Part shown: piece by piece, positions 45,756 through 54,957 of the stretch
Numbering within the stretch: position 1 is the stretch's first letter
How the letters are laid out: each line of letters opens with the position of its first letter
NCBI RefSeq assembly: GCF_014203835.1
Contig: NZ_JACHJW010000001.1
Span: forward strand, 4,042,501 to 4,106,500
Source of the DNA: Micromonospora polyrhachis
GTDB lineage: Bacteria > Actinomycetota > Actinomycetes > Mycobacteriales > Micromonosporaceae
Reading direction: 5' to 3'
DNA: 64,000 nucleotides
Program-made: the position numbers and the translations under genes
The notes under the pieces: generated by a model
Seen by the model: the letters and a program-made list of their open reading frames with translations, nothing else
What the model was told of the DNA's origin: nothing
Database searches by the model: none

Positions 45756-46313
45756 TCAACGGATGCCTGCGGCGTAGAGCTGTCGGGTGGCGGCCCGGTC
45801 GATACAGATCCGTACCGCCGAACCGGGCACCGCCGCCGATCCGGTAGTGAACGCGCTCGACATCACCGCGATGAACAGCAACGGCATGAGCGCCGTTCGG
45901 ACCAGCATGGCCCAGCATGCCTTGAAACCGACTCGGCCACCGTCCCTGAACCGCACGAGCTGCGTGCCGGTGAGGACCGCGCCGAGCGCCCGGCCGTTGC
46001 CGTAGCAGAGACCGTACAGAATCGGCACCACGAAGAACGATGAGAGCGCCAGCAGGGTGACCGCATCGTCGGAGAGGTCCTTTGCCTTGGCCACCAATGC
46101 CAAGGCGACGACACAAACTCCGATCCCGAAAACGAACACCATCACGTCGATGAGCCAGGCGAGGAACTGTGCTCCCGCGCCGGCCCGAACGTACAGGGTG
46201 CCGTTGCGGAACGCCTCGACCCGTTTGGCGGTTCCCGGTCCGAGTGTGCGCCCCGCGTACTCCCTGGCGGTCTCTAGTCGGGTCAATGGCCGGCCTGCTC
46301 TTGGGACTGTCAC
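45756..46313 (-). CDS. RDD family membrane protein
   Basis: A 185-residue protein with three to four membrane helices after a basic N-terminal region of 50 residues. GAQFLAWLIDVMVFVFGIGV carries the RDD-type first helix (Asp within the helix; the arginine is replaced), and GNGRALGAVLTGTQLVRFRD is typical of the family loop. RDD proteins are small membrane proteins, some linked to ion transport; no specific role can be given. GTG 46313 has AGGAG 7-11 nt upstream. Confidence 0.8.
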   Translation of the reverse strand: MTVPRAGRPLTRLETAREYAGRTLGPGTAKRVEAFRNGTLYVRAGAGAQFLAWLIDVMVFVFGIGVCVVALALVAKAKDLSDDAVTLLALSSFFVVPILYGLCYGNGRALGAVLTGTQLVRFRDGGRVGFKACWAMLVRTALMPLLFIAVMSSAFTTGSAAVPGSAVRICIDRAATRQLYAAGIR

Positions 46314-46496
46314 CGCACACTCCTGTCGTGTTGTCGGCATAGTGTGCGGTAGCTCCGGAGCGTGACCAGGCGGGGTCCATTCAGCGGGCAACTCGTCAGG
46401 TCTCCTGGCCGACCGGCGATGCACGAACACGACGGTGAGGAACTTCTTCCGGGGCGGCCATCTCTCCGGGCTGCCCCCACGTGCGGGCGAGGCTGG

Positions 46497-47600
46497 TCAG
46501 CGGGCCGGGCCGGCTTCCGGGCCGAGACCGGTGATCGGGCGGGCGACGGCTCGGTCGCGTCCGATGGACAACCCGAACGCGCCGATCAGCAACAGGCCGC
46601 CGAGCACGGCAGACGGGCGGGCCAGGACGAAGTCGTAGCCGACCCACGAAGGTGGCGGCTCGGCGGCCATCCTGAAGTTCAGCATCACGACCACATTCGA
46701 CAGGGCTAGCAGATTGAGCAGGCAGGCGGGTGCGGAGGCGGCGACCCCGAAGGCGGCCAACCCGGCCGCACCGGCCCGGGTGACAGGTGACCGTCGGCGG
46801 GTACGGGCGACGGCGGCGGCGGTCAGCAACCAACCGGTGAGCAGCCCGAGCACCGTTCCGAGGACCGCGAGGACGTACGCCACGCGGGGCGCCGCCGGGC
46901 GGATCGATACGACGACGTCGTCGCTTTCTGCCGTCCGACCGACGTGTCGCAGGCTAAGGATCATCCCGTCCCGCTCGCCGATGACCAGGCCCCGGGTGAT
47001 GGACGTACGCCATCCGTCAGCGGCAAGGCGTGCCTCGGCGGCCTGGCGGGCGTTCGAAAGGTCGACCACGGCGGGCTGGGTGTAGCTGAGGTGCACGCCA
47101 CCCGGCTCGAGTTCCGGGCTGCCCATAACGGTCAGCAGGGCTGAGTCGAGGGGGGAACCAGGCTGTCCCGGACCGATCGGGTCGTCGTGTCGGGTGACGC
47201 TGTCGGGGATACCGGTCGGTAGGACCGGGGCGGCGAGTGTCCGCGCCTGTTCGACGGTGGGCCAGTCGGCCGAGCTGGCCGCCCAGCCGAGGCGGCCTCC
47301 GGCGGCGGCGAACGTGCCAGCGGCAACCAGGCTCAGGAGGATCGCCAGGACCCGTGGCCCGGCACCGGTGATCCGCAGCCGGCACCGCAGGCCGTCCAGC
47401 ACCAGCCCGACGGCCTGCCGGGTTGGCACCCCGGCTGGCGCTGGCCCGAGGGTTGCCGCGTCCAGCAACGTGGTGATCATGTCTTCGCCGTGTATCCGTC
47501 GGTACCAGCGGGGATGGGCCAGCAGTAGCCGACCGTAGCGTTGAGCTAACCGGTCATGGCCGTCGTCAGGGGACATGATGTCGCGCTCCTCGCTGGTCAT
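46497..47600 (-). CDS. Membrane protein with HAAS-like N-terminus, paired with PadR
   Basis: A 367-residue protein. The first 70 residues are cytoplasmic and contain RLLLAHPRWYRRIHGEDMIT, like HAAS-domain proteins that partner PadR regulators. One helix (about 88-108), an external domain of about 120 residues, then four helices follow. Its ATG overlaps the padR stop (ATGA), so the two are made together. HAAS-type partners act as sensors or modulators of the regulator; this is inference by family. No catalytic motif is seen. Confidence 0.7.
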   Translation of the reverse strand: MTSEERDIMSPDDGHDRLAQRYGRLLLAHPRWYRRIHGEDMITTLLDAATLGPAPAGVPTRQAVGLVLDGLRCRLRITGAGPRVLAILLSLVAAGTFAAAGGRLGWAASSADWPTVEQARTLAAPVLPTGIPDSVTRHDDPIGPGQPGSPLDSALLTVMGSPELEPGGVHLSYTQPAVVDLSNARQAAEARLAADGWRTSITRGLVIGERDGMILSLRHVGRTAESDDVVVSIRPAAPRVAYVLAVLGTVLGLLTGWLLTAAAVARTRRRSPVTRAGAAGLAAFGVAASAPACLLNLLALSNVVVMLNFRMAAEPPPSWVGYDFVLARPSAVLGGLLLIGAFGLSIGRDRAVARPITGLGPEAGPAR

Positions 47601-47944
47601 GCCGGGTGCGGGACCGGGGCGGTGGCGGAGGGGCCGCCGAGTGCGGAGAGCCGTCGTACGGCGATGCCGGCGAGCCGGCGGCGGTGCTGTGCCTCGGTGT
47701 GCAGCATCTGGGAGCCGTGCGGGGTGAGCTGGTAGTAGCGGCGTAGTCGCCCGCCGCTGGTGTGCTCCTCCCGGGCCACCTCGACGACGCCCTCTCCCGT
47801 GAGCCGGTCGAGGGCGGCGTAGAGCGTGCCAGGGCGGATGGTGACGGTGCCGTCGGAGAGCTCGGCGACCGCCTGCATGATCCCGTAACCGTGTAGCGGC
47901 GGGCCGGCGAGCGTGGTGAGGACGAGGAAGGTGGGCTCCTGCAT
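47597..47944 (-). CDS. PadR family transcriptional regulator
   Basis: A 115-residue winged-helix regulator: EPTFLVLTTLAGPPLHGYGI, TIRPGTLYAALDRLTGEGVV and GRLRRYYQLTPHG are diagnostic of PadR. It lies 46 bases downstream of mmpL on the same strand and upstream of the HAAS-like membrane gene. TATAGT (minus strand, 47958-47963) lies 13 bases before the ATG, giving a short leader. It could control mmpL or the downstream membrane gene; the sequence does not say. Confidence 0.9.
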   Translation of the reverse strand: MQEPTFLVLTTLAGPPLHGYGIMQAVAELSDGTVTIRPGTLYAALDRLTGEGVVEVAREEHTSGGRLRRYYQLTPHGSQMLHTEAQHRRRLAGIAVRRLSALGGPSATAPVPHPA

Positions 47945-47990
47945 GGACACCCCTGAACTATAACGATGATCTGTATATCCACAATCCGAC

Positions 47991-50219
47991 TCAGCTGTGT
48001 TCCAGGGCCAGCCGGGGCAGTCGCCGGTCGAGCCGGGCCGGCAGCCACCAGGCCCGGGCACCGAGCAGCCGCATCGCCGCCGGGAGGATCAGGCACCGGA
48101 TGACGACGGCGTCGAGGAGGATCGCCACGGCGAGACCGAGGCCGAACTGCTGGAGCATCCGGTCCGGGCTGAGCAGGAACGCCCCGAAGACGACGACCAT
48201 GATGGCGGCGGCGGCCGTCACCACCCGTCCCGTGGTGGCCAGACCCTCCCGGACAGCCAGGCTCGCGTCCCGGCATTGCTCCCAAGTCTCGTGCATCCGG
48301 GCCAGCAGGAACACCTCGTAGTCCATGGAGAGCCCGAAGACGATCGCGAAGATCATCACCGGTACGAACGCCTCGATCGGCCCGGGCTGCACCCCGAACA
48401 TGCCGTGCTGGAAGACCAGGGTGATGGTCCCCATCGCCCCACCGACGCTGAGTAGGTTGAGCAGTGCGGCCTTGACCGGAATGAGCAGTGACCGGAAGAC
48501 CAGCAGGAGCAGCAGCGCGGAGAGGCCGACCACGATCGCGATGAAGAGCGGCAGTCGGGCGGTGACGGCGTCGGCGAAATCCACCGTGGCGGCAATGCCG
48601 CCGCCGACCAGGAAGGTCGCGCCGGTGTCGCGGGCCACCGACGGCAGTACCTCATCGCGGAGTCGGTTCACCAACTCCCCGGTCCGGGCGTCCTGCGGCT
48701 TCGTGTCGGGGAAGACCAGCACCGTGGCCAGGTCCGAAGTGGAGGCCATCGGCGGTACGGCGGCGGCCACACCGGGGGTGGCGACCAGCGCCCGGTACGC
48801 GGCCTGCGCGGCCGGACCACCCTCCGGTGCACCCGGCCCACCATCCGGTCTTGCCGGTCCGTCGCTCGATACGGCGTCACCGCCCTGTACGACCACGATC
48901 AGCGGACCGCTGAACCCGGGGCCGAATCCCTCGGCGAGCAGATCGTAGGCCCGCCGGTTGGTCGACGACTCCGGGTCGTTGCCCGCGTCGGCGAAGCCGA
49001 GTCGCATGCCGAGCGCCGGCGCGGCCAGGGCCAGCAGGGCGGCGACCGGCAGCAGCAGGGCCAACCAACGGTGCCGCTCCACCCCGACCGTCCACCGCTG
49101 CCAGCCCGCGCCCTCGGTGGCCGCCCCTCGGCGCTGCGCCCGACGCCGTACGCCGCGCTCGATCCGGCCACCGAGGATGGCCAGCAGGGCCGGCAGCAGG
49201 GTCAGCGCCGCGACCATGGTGACCAGGACGGTGACCGCGATGGCCACGGCGACCCCCTGGAGCGAGCCGAGGCCGAGGGCGACCAGGCCGAGCAGGGCGA
49301 TGATGACCGTGCAGCCGGCGAAGACCACCGTCCGGCCGGCGGTGTCCAGGGCGGTGCGGGTCGCCTGCTCGCGATCCGCACCCGCGATCAGTTCCGTGCG
49401 ATACCGAGAGAAGATCAGCAGGGCGTAGTCGATGCCGACACCGAGCCCGACCAGCATCATCAGCGGCACGGTGAAGTCGGCCACGGTGGCCGCCCGGGAG
49501 GCGAGTGCCAGCAGGCCGACCGTGCCGCCCACCGCGAAGATCGCCACGACGATCGGCAGGCTGGCGGCCAGCAGCGAGCCGAAGAGCAGCACCAGGACCA
49601 CCAGGGCGGCGAGCAGCCCGACCCCCTCGGCCGGTCCACCCCCGCCCGCCTCGGCGTTGCGGACCGCGTCGCCGCCCAACTCGACCTGGAGACCGTCGGT
49701 CCCGATCGCTCGGGCGGTGTCGACGACCGTACGGACGGCGTCGGGTGGCACCTCCTGCGCCGTACCGTCCAGCGTGACCGTGGCGTACCCGATGGTGCCG
49801 TCCGGGGAGACCGAGCTGGGACCGGCGTACGGGTCGACCACCGTCACCACGTGTGGCAGTCTCCGTACCTCCTCCAGCATCCCGGTCACCCGGGCCCGGG
49901 TCTGCGCCTCGGTCAGCCCACCGGTGTCTCGCAGCACGATCTGCACGCTGTCTCCGGCGCGGGCCGGTGCCCGGTCCCGGAGCAGGTCGGCGGCGCGTTG
50001 CGACTCGGTGCCCGGCAACGAGAAGTCGTTGCGGTAGTCGCTGCCGACCAGTTGTGCGGCGACCGTGACGATGGCGAGTACGACCATCCACAGTGCCAGC
50101 GGCCACCAGCGGTGCCGGTACGACCAGCTGGCCAGTCGTTCGAAGACGCTGGCCCGTCGGCCGGTGTCCGGCGCTGCTCCGGTGGCGGATCGGGTATCGG
50201 TCTGGTGCACGGCTGCCAC
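47991..50219 (-). CDS. MMPL family RND-type transporter
   Basis: A 742-residue membrane exporter with two repeated halves, each one helix, a large external domain and five to six helices. First-half motif VGLGVGIDYALLIFSRYRTE and second-half IVFGLSMDYEVFLLARMHE carry the aspartates typical of the proton relay (GxxxDYxxF/L). MMPL proteins export lipids, siderophores or drugs. GTG 50219 has GGGAGG about 10 nt upstream. It is divergent from a two-component system with 170 bases between, suggesting regulation by it. Confidence 0.92.
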   Translation of the reverse strand: MAAVHQTDTRSATGAAPDTGRRASVFERLASWSYRHRWWPLALWMVVLAIVTVAAQLVGSDYRNDFSLPGTESQRAADLLRDRAPARAGDSVQIVLRDTGGLTEAQTRARVTGMLEEVRRLPHVVTVVDPYAGPSSVSPDGTIGYATVTLDGTAQEVPPDAVRTVVDTARAIGTDGLQVELGGDAVRNAEAGGGGPAEGVGLLAALVVLVLLFGSLLAASLPIVVAIFAVGGTVGLLALASRAATVADFTVPLMMLVGLGVGIDYALLIFSRYRTELIAGADREQATRTALDTAGRTVVFAGCTVIIALLGLVALGLGSLQGVAVAIAVTVLVTMVAALTLLPALLAILGGRIERGVRRRAQRRGAATEGAGWQRWTVGVERHRWLALLLPVAALLALAAPALGMRLGFADAGNDPESSTNRRAYDLLAEGFGPGFSGPLIVVVQGGDAVSSDGPARPDGGPGAPEGGPAAQAAYRALVATPGVAAAVPPMASTSDLATVLVFPDTKPQDARTGELVNRLRDEVLPSVARDTGATFLVGGGIAATVDFADAVTARLPLFIAIVVGLSALLLLLVFRSLLIPVKAALLNLLSVGGAMGTITLVFQHGMFGVQPGPIEAFVPVMIFAIVFGLSMDYEVFLLARMHETWEQCRDASLAVREGLATTGRVVTAAAAIMVVVFGAFLLSPDRMLQQFGLGLAVAILLDAVVIRCLILPAAMRLLGARAWWLPARLDRRLPRLALEHS

Positions 50220-50389
50220 GGTTGTCTGACCTCCCGGATCGATTTCTTCGACTGCCTTCGGGACGCTAGGAATCTGCGGCAGTCGGCGGAAACGCCCGCC
50301 GGAGCGATATCGGCGTACCCCCGAGGAGGGAGGCCGACCACCCCCGGCGAGTGATTCCGGGGCGGCCGACGGCGGCCTACCCTCGAACG

Positions 50390-51697
50390 GTGACGCGGCG
50401 GAATCTGACGATCGATGCCGGGGTCGCCGGGCTGGTGTTCGGCGCCACCCTCGCGCTCCTCGCCGCGCGGGGCTTCGGTTCGCCGTACCCGGGGGCCCGG
50501 GGGCTCGACGTGACCGGGGTGGTCCTGGCCGCCTTCGCGAGCCTGCCGCTGGCCGTACGGCGGATCCGTGCGCTCACCGCCTACCTGGTCATCGCCGTGG
50601 CCACCCTGGTGCTGCTCTGGCTCGGCTACTCGCTGGACGGGCCGTTCGGGGTCGCGGTGGCGACGTACGGCGTCTCCGTCGCCTACAGCGGTGACCGGCG
50701 ACGGGCTCGGCGGGCGGTTGCGATGCTGGCCATCGTCGGTTTCCTGGTGGCGGTCGCGGTCGGCTACGCGGCGGCCGGTCTCTCCGGTCGGGCGATGGTG
50801 ACGTTGCTGCTGGTCTGGCCGGCGTTCTTCGTCGGGCTGTGGATCGCCGGTGACCGGACCAGGTTGCGCCAGGAGCGGATCGCCGCGCTGGCTGAGCGGG
50901 CCCGACGGGCCGATCGGGAGGCGCAGCGGGAGCGGCGGCTGGCCGCCGCGCGGGAACGTACCCGGATCGCCCGGGAGCTGCACGACTCGGCTGGGCACGC
51001 GATCAACGTGATCCTGGTCCAGGCCGGTGCCGCCCGGCTGCTGCACGACCGCGACCCGGAGCGGTCGCGGGCCGCGATCGGAGCGATCGAGCAGGTCGCC
51101 CGGAACATGATCGGCGAGATCGACCGGCTGGTCGGCGCGTTGCGGGAGGACGACGGGACCGACGGCTCGTCGGTGCCGGCGGATCCGTCCGCGCTCGACG
51201 AGCTGTTGGGCCAGTACGAGGCCGCCGGGTTGCAGATCACCGCCGACGTCAGCGGCACCCGGGGCGTACTGCCGCCGAGCGTGGCCTGGGCCGCGTACCG
51301 GATCTTGCAGGAGGCGCTGACCAACGCGGTCCGGCATGGCACCGGCACCGCCGACGTCGCCATCGAATTCGGTCCCGAGGCGGTCGAGATCGCCGTGGCC
51401 AACCCGGTACGGCGGGGTGGGGATGCCGACCGGTTGGGCGCGGAGGGGGCGGTTGGCCGTGCTGGCCACGGCATTGTGGGGATGCGGGAGCGGGCGCTGC
51501 TGCTGGGCGGCACTCTCGACGTGGCCGGCGACCGTCGGAGCTTTCGCCTCGCCGCGCGGCTACCGCACGCTCGACCAGCGGAGGGGTTCCGGTCGGCAGC
51601 GCCGGTTCGGTTGGCGGCGGAGCTGCGGCCCGTCGGTGAGCTGCGGCCCTTCGGTGAGTTGCGGGACGATGCCGGAAGACGGGAGGTCGCGTCGTGA
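50390..51697 (+). CDS. Two-component sensor histidine kinase (NarL-partner type)
   Basis: A 435-residue kinase with five to six N-terminal helices (DUF7134-like sensor), a coiled coil, then a HisKA_3 domain with ERTRIARELHDSAGHAINVI, where the histidine is the phosphorylation site, and an HATPase domain (AAYRILQEALTNAVRHG, GHGIVGMRERA). GTG 50390 follows TACCCT by 6 bases and lacks a ribosome site, so it may be leaderless. The C-terminal tail repeats ELRPVGELRPFGELR. It overlaps the response regulator gene (GTGA). Confidence 0.92.
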   Translation: MTRRNLTIDAGVAGLVFGATLALLAARGFGSPYPGARGLDVTGVVLAAFASLPLAVRRIRALTAYLVIAVATLVLLWLGYSLDGPFGVAVATYGVSVAYSGDRRRARRAVAMLAIVGFLVAVAVGYAAAGLSGRAMVTLLLVWPAFFVGLWIAGDRTRLRQERIAALAERARRADREAQRERRLAAARERTRIARELHDSAGHAINVILVQAGAARLLHDRDPERSRAAIGAIEQVARNMIGEIDRLVGALREDDGTDGSSVPADPSALDELLGQYEAAGLQITADVSGTRGVLPPSVAWAAYRILQEALTNAVRHGTGTADVAIEFGPEAVEIAVANPVRRGGDADRLGAEGAVGRAGHGIVGMRERALLLGGTLDVAGDRRSFRLAARLPHARPAEGFRSAAPVRLAAELRPVGELRPFGELRDDAGRREVAS

Positions 51698-52374
51698 CGC
51701 CACTGCGGGTGCTGGTGGTCGATGACGACGACCTGATGCGGGCCGGACTGCGGGCGGTGCTCTCCAGCGACGAGACGATCGTGGTGGTGGACGAGGCCGC
51801 CAACGGTCTCCAGGCGATCGAGCGGACCCGGCAGCATCGACCGGACGTGGTGTTGATGGACGTCCGCATGCCGCAGTTGGACGGTATCGCGGCGACCCGG
51901 GAGATCGTCTCCGCCGTACCGGGTGCCCGGGTGCTGGTCCTCACCACCTTCGAGGACGACGACTACGTCTTCGGCGCGTTGACCTCGGGTGCCTCGGGGT
52001 TCCTGCTCAAACGCACCCAACCGGAGCAGTTGATCGCCGCCATCCACACCGTCGCCGCCGGTGACTCGCTGCTGTCGCCGTCGGTGACCCGTACGGTGAT
52101 CGACCGGATGGTCCGTACGCCACAGCCGGACCCGGTGGCCAGCCGCCGGCTGCGTGCCCTCACCCCGCGCGAACGCGACGTGCTCGAACTCGTCGCCCGG
52201 GGGCTGTCCAACGCGGAGATCGCCGCCACGCTGTTCGTCGAGGAGTCCACGGCCAAGACCCATATGAAACGAATCCTGGGGAAACTGGGGCTCCGGGACC
52301 GGGTCCAGGCCGTGATCCTGGCGTACGAGACCGCGATGGTCCGCCCTGGCGAGCGGTCTTCGGTACGCGACTGA
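51694..52374 (+). CDS. Two-component response regulator, NarL/LuxR type
   Basis: A 226-residue regulator. Receiver: LVVDDDDLMRAG, phospho-acceptor aspartate in VVLMDVRMPQLDG, LTTFEDDDYVFGAL and LLKRTQPEQL. A LuxR HTH follows: LTPRERDVLELVARGLSNAE, then ESTAKTHMKRILGKLG. Its translation is coupled to the kinase. The adjacent divergent mmpL gene is the likely target (inference). Confidence 0.94.
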   Translation: MTPLRVLVVDDDDLMRAGLRAVLSSDETIVVVDEAANGLQAIERTRQHRPDVVLMDVRMPQLDGIAATREIVSAVPGARVLVLTTFEDDDYVFGALTSGASGFLLKRTQPEQLIAAIHTVAAGDSLLSPSVTRTVIDRMVRTPQPDPVASRRLRALTPRERDVLELVARGLSNAEIAATLFVEESTAKTHMKRILGKLGLRDRVQAVILAYETAMVRPGERSSVRD

Positions 52375-52490
52375 CAGCCGGTCCGGCCGGTCCGGCCGGT
52401 CCCGTGTCGGACTGCGGCTGTCGAGGTGCGCCGGCCACGCGCCTCGGTTTCGTCGAGTCAGCGCGGTTTGCCCATGCGCTCAGCCTCTCC

Positions 52491-52542
52491 TTTTGTTGAC
52501 ATGTCATTGAGTTGGGCCTAGATTGGTGACACGTCAACAAAA
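52491..52542. promoter_or_regulatory. Promoter framed by paired operators, YczE/YitT-type gene
   Basis: TTTTGTTGACATGTCA (52491) and TGACACGTCAACAAAA (52527) form a 15-of-16 inverted repeat 20 bases apart, and each arm is itself close to the palindrome TTGACAYGTCAA. Between them sits a good vegetative promoter: TTGACA (52495), 18 bases, TAGATT (52519). A dimeric regulator (MarR or TetR type) bound at both sites would block it; the regulator is not identified. Confidence 0.75.
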
Positions 52543-52552
52543 GGGGCTCGCC

Positions 52553-53173
52553 GTGAAGCTCACCCTGTTACGCCTGTTCAACCTGTACGTCGGCCTCGTG
52601 CTCTTCGGAGTGAGCATGGCGCTGATGATCCGGGCCCAACTGGGGCTGGCGTCCTGGGACGTCTTCCACCAGGGGCTCGCCGACCGGACCGGGCTGCCCT
52701 TCGGATGGCTCGTCATCGGGGTCGGTGCAGTGGTGCTGCTGCTGTGGATCCCGCTGCGCCAGCGGCCCAGCCTCGGCACGGTCAGCAACGTGGTCGTGGT
52801 CGGCCTGACCGTGGATGTGGCCCTTCCCTTACTGCCCCAACCCGGCCAACTCGCCGTACGGGCGGGGCTCCTGGCCGCCGGCATCCTGCTCAACGGGGTG
52901 GCGACCGGCCTCTACATCGGTGCTCGATTCGGGCCGGGGCCCCGGGACGGCCTGATGACCGGCCTGGCCGCGCGTGGTCACTCGATCCGGGTGATGCGTA
53001 CCGCCATCGAGTTGACCGTCCTCGCGATCGGCTGGCTGCTCGGCGGCACCGTCGGGGTGGGGACCGTGCTGTACGCGGTCGCCATCGGCCCGTTGGCGCA
53101 CTACTTCATCCCCAGGTTCACCGTGCCCGTCGCGGAGAGCCGCCCGTCCGCAGTTCTCAATGCGCAATCCTGA
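52553..53173 (+). CDS. YczE/YyaS/YitT-like membrane protein
   Basis: A 206-residue protein with five membrane helices. LTLLRLFNLYVGLVLFGVSM at the N-terminus and the loop ARFGPGPRDGLMTGLAARG, with a conserved GPxRDGLM, are characteristic of the YczE family (relatives of YitT), of unknown transport or signalling function. GTG 52553 has AAGGGG 7-12 nt upstream. Twenty bases separate it from the FMN reductase gene, so they likely form an operon. Confidence 0.85.
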   Translation: MKLTLLRLFNLYVGLVLFGVSMALMIRAQLGLASWDVFHQGLADRTGLPFGWLVIGVGAVVLLLWIPLRQRPSLGTVSNVVVVGLTVDVALPLLPQPGQLAVRAGLLAAGILLNGVATGLYIGARFGPGPRDGLMTGLAARGHSIRVMRTAIELTVLAIGWLLGGTVGVGTVLYAVAIGPLAHYFIPRFTVPVAESRPSAVLNAQS

Positions 53174-53193
53174 TCCATCGAAGGAGCACCATC

Positions 53194-53769
53194 GTGACGT
53201 ACCGTCTGACCGTCCTCGTCGCCAGCACCCGTCCCGGCCGGGTGGGCCGCCAGCTCGGCGACTGGTTCGCCGAGCTGGCCGTCGAGCACGGCGGTTTCGA
53301 GGTGGACCTGGTCGACCTCGCCGAGGTTGCCCTGCCGTTCCACGACGAGCCGCACCACCCGTCCGAGGAGCGCTACCTGCACCAGCACACCCGGGACTGG
53401 AGCGCCACCATCGACGCGGCGGACGCCTTCGTCTTCGTGATGCCCGAGTACAACTACGGGTTCAGCGCTCCGTTGAAGAACGCGATCGACTACCTCTACC
53501 GAGAGTGGCAGTACAAGCCGGTGGGGTTCGTCAGCTACGGGATGACCTCGGGCGGCCTGCGCGCGGTCCAGATGATCAAGCAGGTGGTCACCACGCTGAA
53601 GATGATGCCGCTCAACGAGGCGGTGACCGTCTTCCTCCGGCAGGCGCTGGACGCCGACGGTCGGCTCATCCGTACCGAAGCCCTGGACGGAGCCGCTGGC
53701 CAGATGCTCGACGAGCTGGGCAGACTCGCCCCCGCCTTCGCCTCGGTCCGGGCGGCCGTGGCCCACTAG
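53194..53769 (+). CDS. NADPH-dependent FMN reductase
   Basis: A 191-residue flavodoxin-like oxidoreductase. The FMN phosphate loop is VLVASTRPGRVGRQLGDWF, and FVFVMPEYNYGFSAPLKNAI is the strongly conserved second motif. It reduces FMN or quinones with NAD(P)H. AAGGAG lies 8-13 nt before the GTG. Probably cotranscribed with the preceding membrane protein under the paired operators. Confidence 0.92.
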   Translation: MTYRLTVLVASTRPGRVGRQLGDWFAELAVEHGGFEVDLVDLAEVALPFHDEPHHPSEERYLHQHTRDWSATIDAADAFVFVMPEYNYGFSAPLKNAIDYLYREWQYKPVGFVSYGMTSGGLRAVQMIKQVVTTLKMMPLNEAVTVFLRQALDADGRLIRTEALDGAAGQMLDELGRLAPAFASVRAAVAH

Positions 53770-53778
53770 TCTCGGAGG

Positions 53779-54855
53779 ATGGTCGGAATCGGTTACGAAG
53801 AAATTGTCCAGGCCCCGAAGGCGCTGCTGCACGACCACCTCGACGGTGGACTACGCCCGGCCACGATCATCGAGCTTGCCGAGGCGATCGGGCATCCGCT
53901 GCCCGCCACCGATCCGGCCGAACTCGGTCGGTGGTTCGTCGACGCGGCGAATTCGGGCTCCCTGGAGCGATACCTGGAGACGTTCGCACACACCGTCGCG
54001 GTGATGCAGACCGTCGACGGGCTGCGCCGGGTGGCCCGGGAGTGCGCGTTGGACCTCGCCGCCGACGGGGTTGTCTACGCGGAGGTGCGGTTCGCTCCCG
54101 AGCAGCACCTGGAGCAGGGACTGACCCTGGACGAGGTGGTCGACGCGGTCCAGGCCGGGTTCGTCGAGGGGACCGCCCAGGCCGCTGAGGCCGGGCGGTT
54201 CATCCGGATCGGCACCCTGCTCACCGCCATGCGTCACGCCGCCCGCTCACAGGAGATCGCCGAACTCGCCGTACGGCACCGGGACCGGGGCGTGGTGGGC
54301 TTCGACATCGCCGGAGCCGAGGCGGGTTTCCCGCCCACCCGGCACCTGGACGCCTTCGAATACCTCCAGCGGGAGAACTTCCACTTCACGATCCACGCCG
54401 GCGAGGCCTTCGGGCTGCCGTCGATCTGGCAGGCGATCCAGTGGTGCGGTGCCGACCGCCTCGGCCACGGCGTACGGATCGTCGACGACATCACCCCGGG
54501 GGAGCGGCCGGTCCTCGGTCGGCTCGCCGCGTACGTCCGGGACAAGCGCATCCCGCTGGAGCTGTGCCCCTCGTCCAACGTGCAGACCGGGGCCGCCCCC
54601 TCGATCGCGGAGCATCCGATCGGACTCCTCCGTGACCTGCGGTTCCGGGCCACGGTCAACACCGACAACCGGTTGATGAGCGGCACCTCGATGTCCCGGG
54701 AGATGGCGCTGCTGGTCGAGGCGTTCGACTACGGCTGGGCCGAGTTGCAGTGGTTCACCATCAACGCGATGAAGAGTGCCTTCATCCCGTTCGACGAGCG
54801 TCTGGCGATCATCAATGACGTGATCAAGCCGGGATACGCCAAGCTGCTGCCCTGA
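53779..54855 (+). CDS. add: Adenosine deaminase
   Basis: A 358-residue zinc enzyme deaminating adenosine and deoxyadenosine. [15 protein letters not shown] carries the HxH zinc ligands, [12 protein letters not shown] the third histidine and glutamate region, and [17 protein letters not shown] the catalytic aspartate. TAGTCT, overlapping the stop of the preceding gene, lies 7 bases before the ATG; GGAGG touches the ATG and is too close to act, so a leaderless mRNA is likely. It complements cdd and deoA about 10 kb away. Confidence 0.95.
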   Translation: MVGIGYEEIVQAPKALLHDHLDGGLRPATIIELAEAIGHPLPATDPAELGRWFVDAANSGSLERYLETFAHTVAVMQTVDGLRRVARECALDLAADGVVYAEVRFAPEQHLEQGLTLDEVVDAVQAGFVEGTAQAAEAGRFIRIGTLLTAMRHAARSQEIAELAVRHRDRGVVGFDIAGAEAGFPPTRHLDAFEYLQRENFHFTIHAGEAFGLPSIWQAIQWCGADRLGHGVRIVDDITPGERPVLGRLAAYVRDKRIPLELCPSSNVQTGAAPSIAEHPIGLLRDLRFRATVNTDNRLMSGTSMSREMALLVEAFDYGWAELQWFTINAMKSAFIPFDERLAIINDVIKPGYAKLLP

Positions 54856-54882
54856 GCCGCTGCGGCCTCTGCGTACTGCTGC

Positions 54883-54957
54883 TATGGCCTTGTGTGCCGC
54901 GGCGGCCTTGTGTGCCGTTGGGGCCTTGTGTGCCGCTATGGCCTTGCGTGCTGTTGG
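54883..54957 (+). repeat. 18-19-bp tandem repeat between add and the kinase gene
   Basis: Four units of GGCCTTGTGTGCCG plus 3-5 variable bases (GCGGC, TTGGG, CTAT, and a last unit GGCCTTGCGTGCTG). On the minus strand the kinase stop codon and its last residues (QHARP) lie inside the repeat. Confidence 0.75.

Noticed and set aside
47597-52374. Antibiotic biosynthetic cluster around the MMPL exporter
   Set aside because: No biosynthetic enzymes are present; only regulators and transporters.
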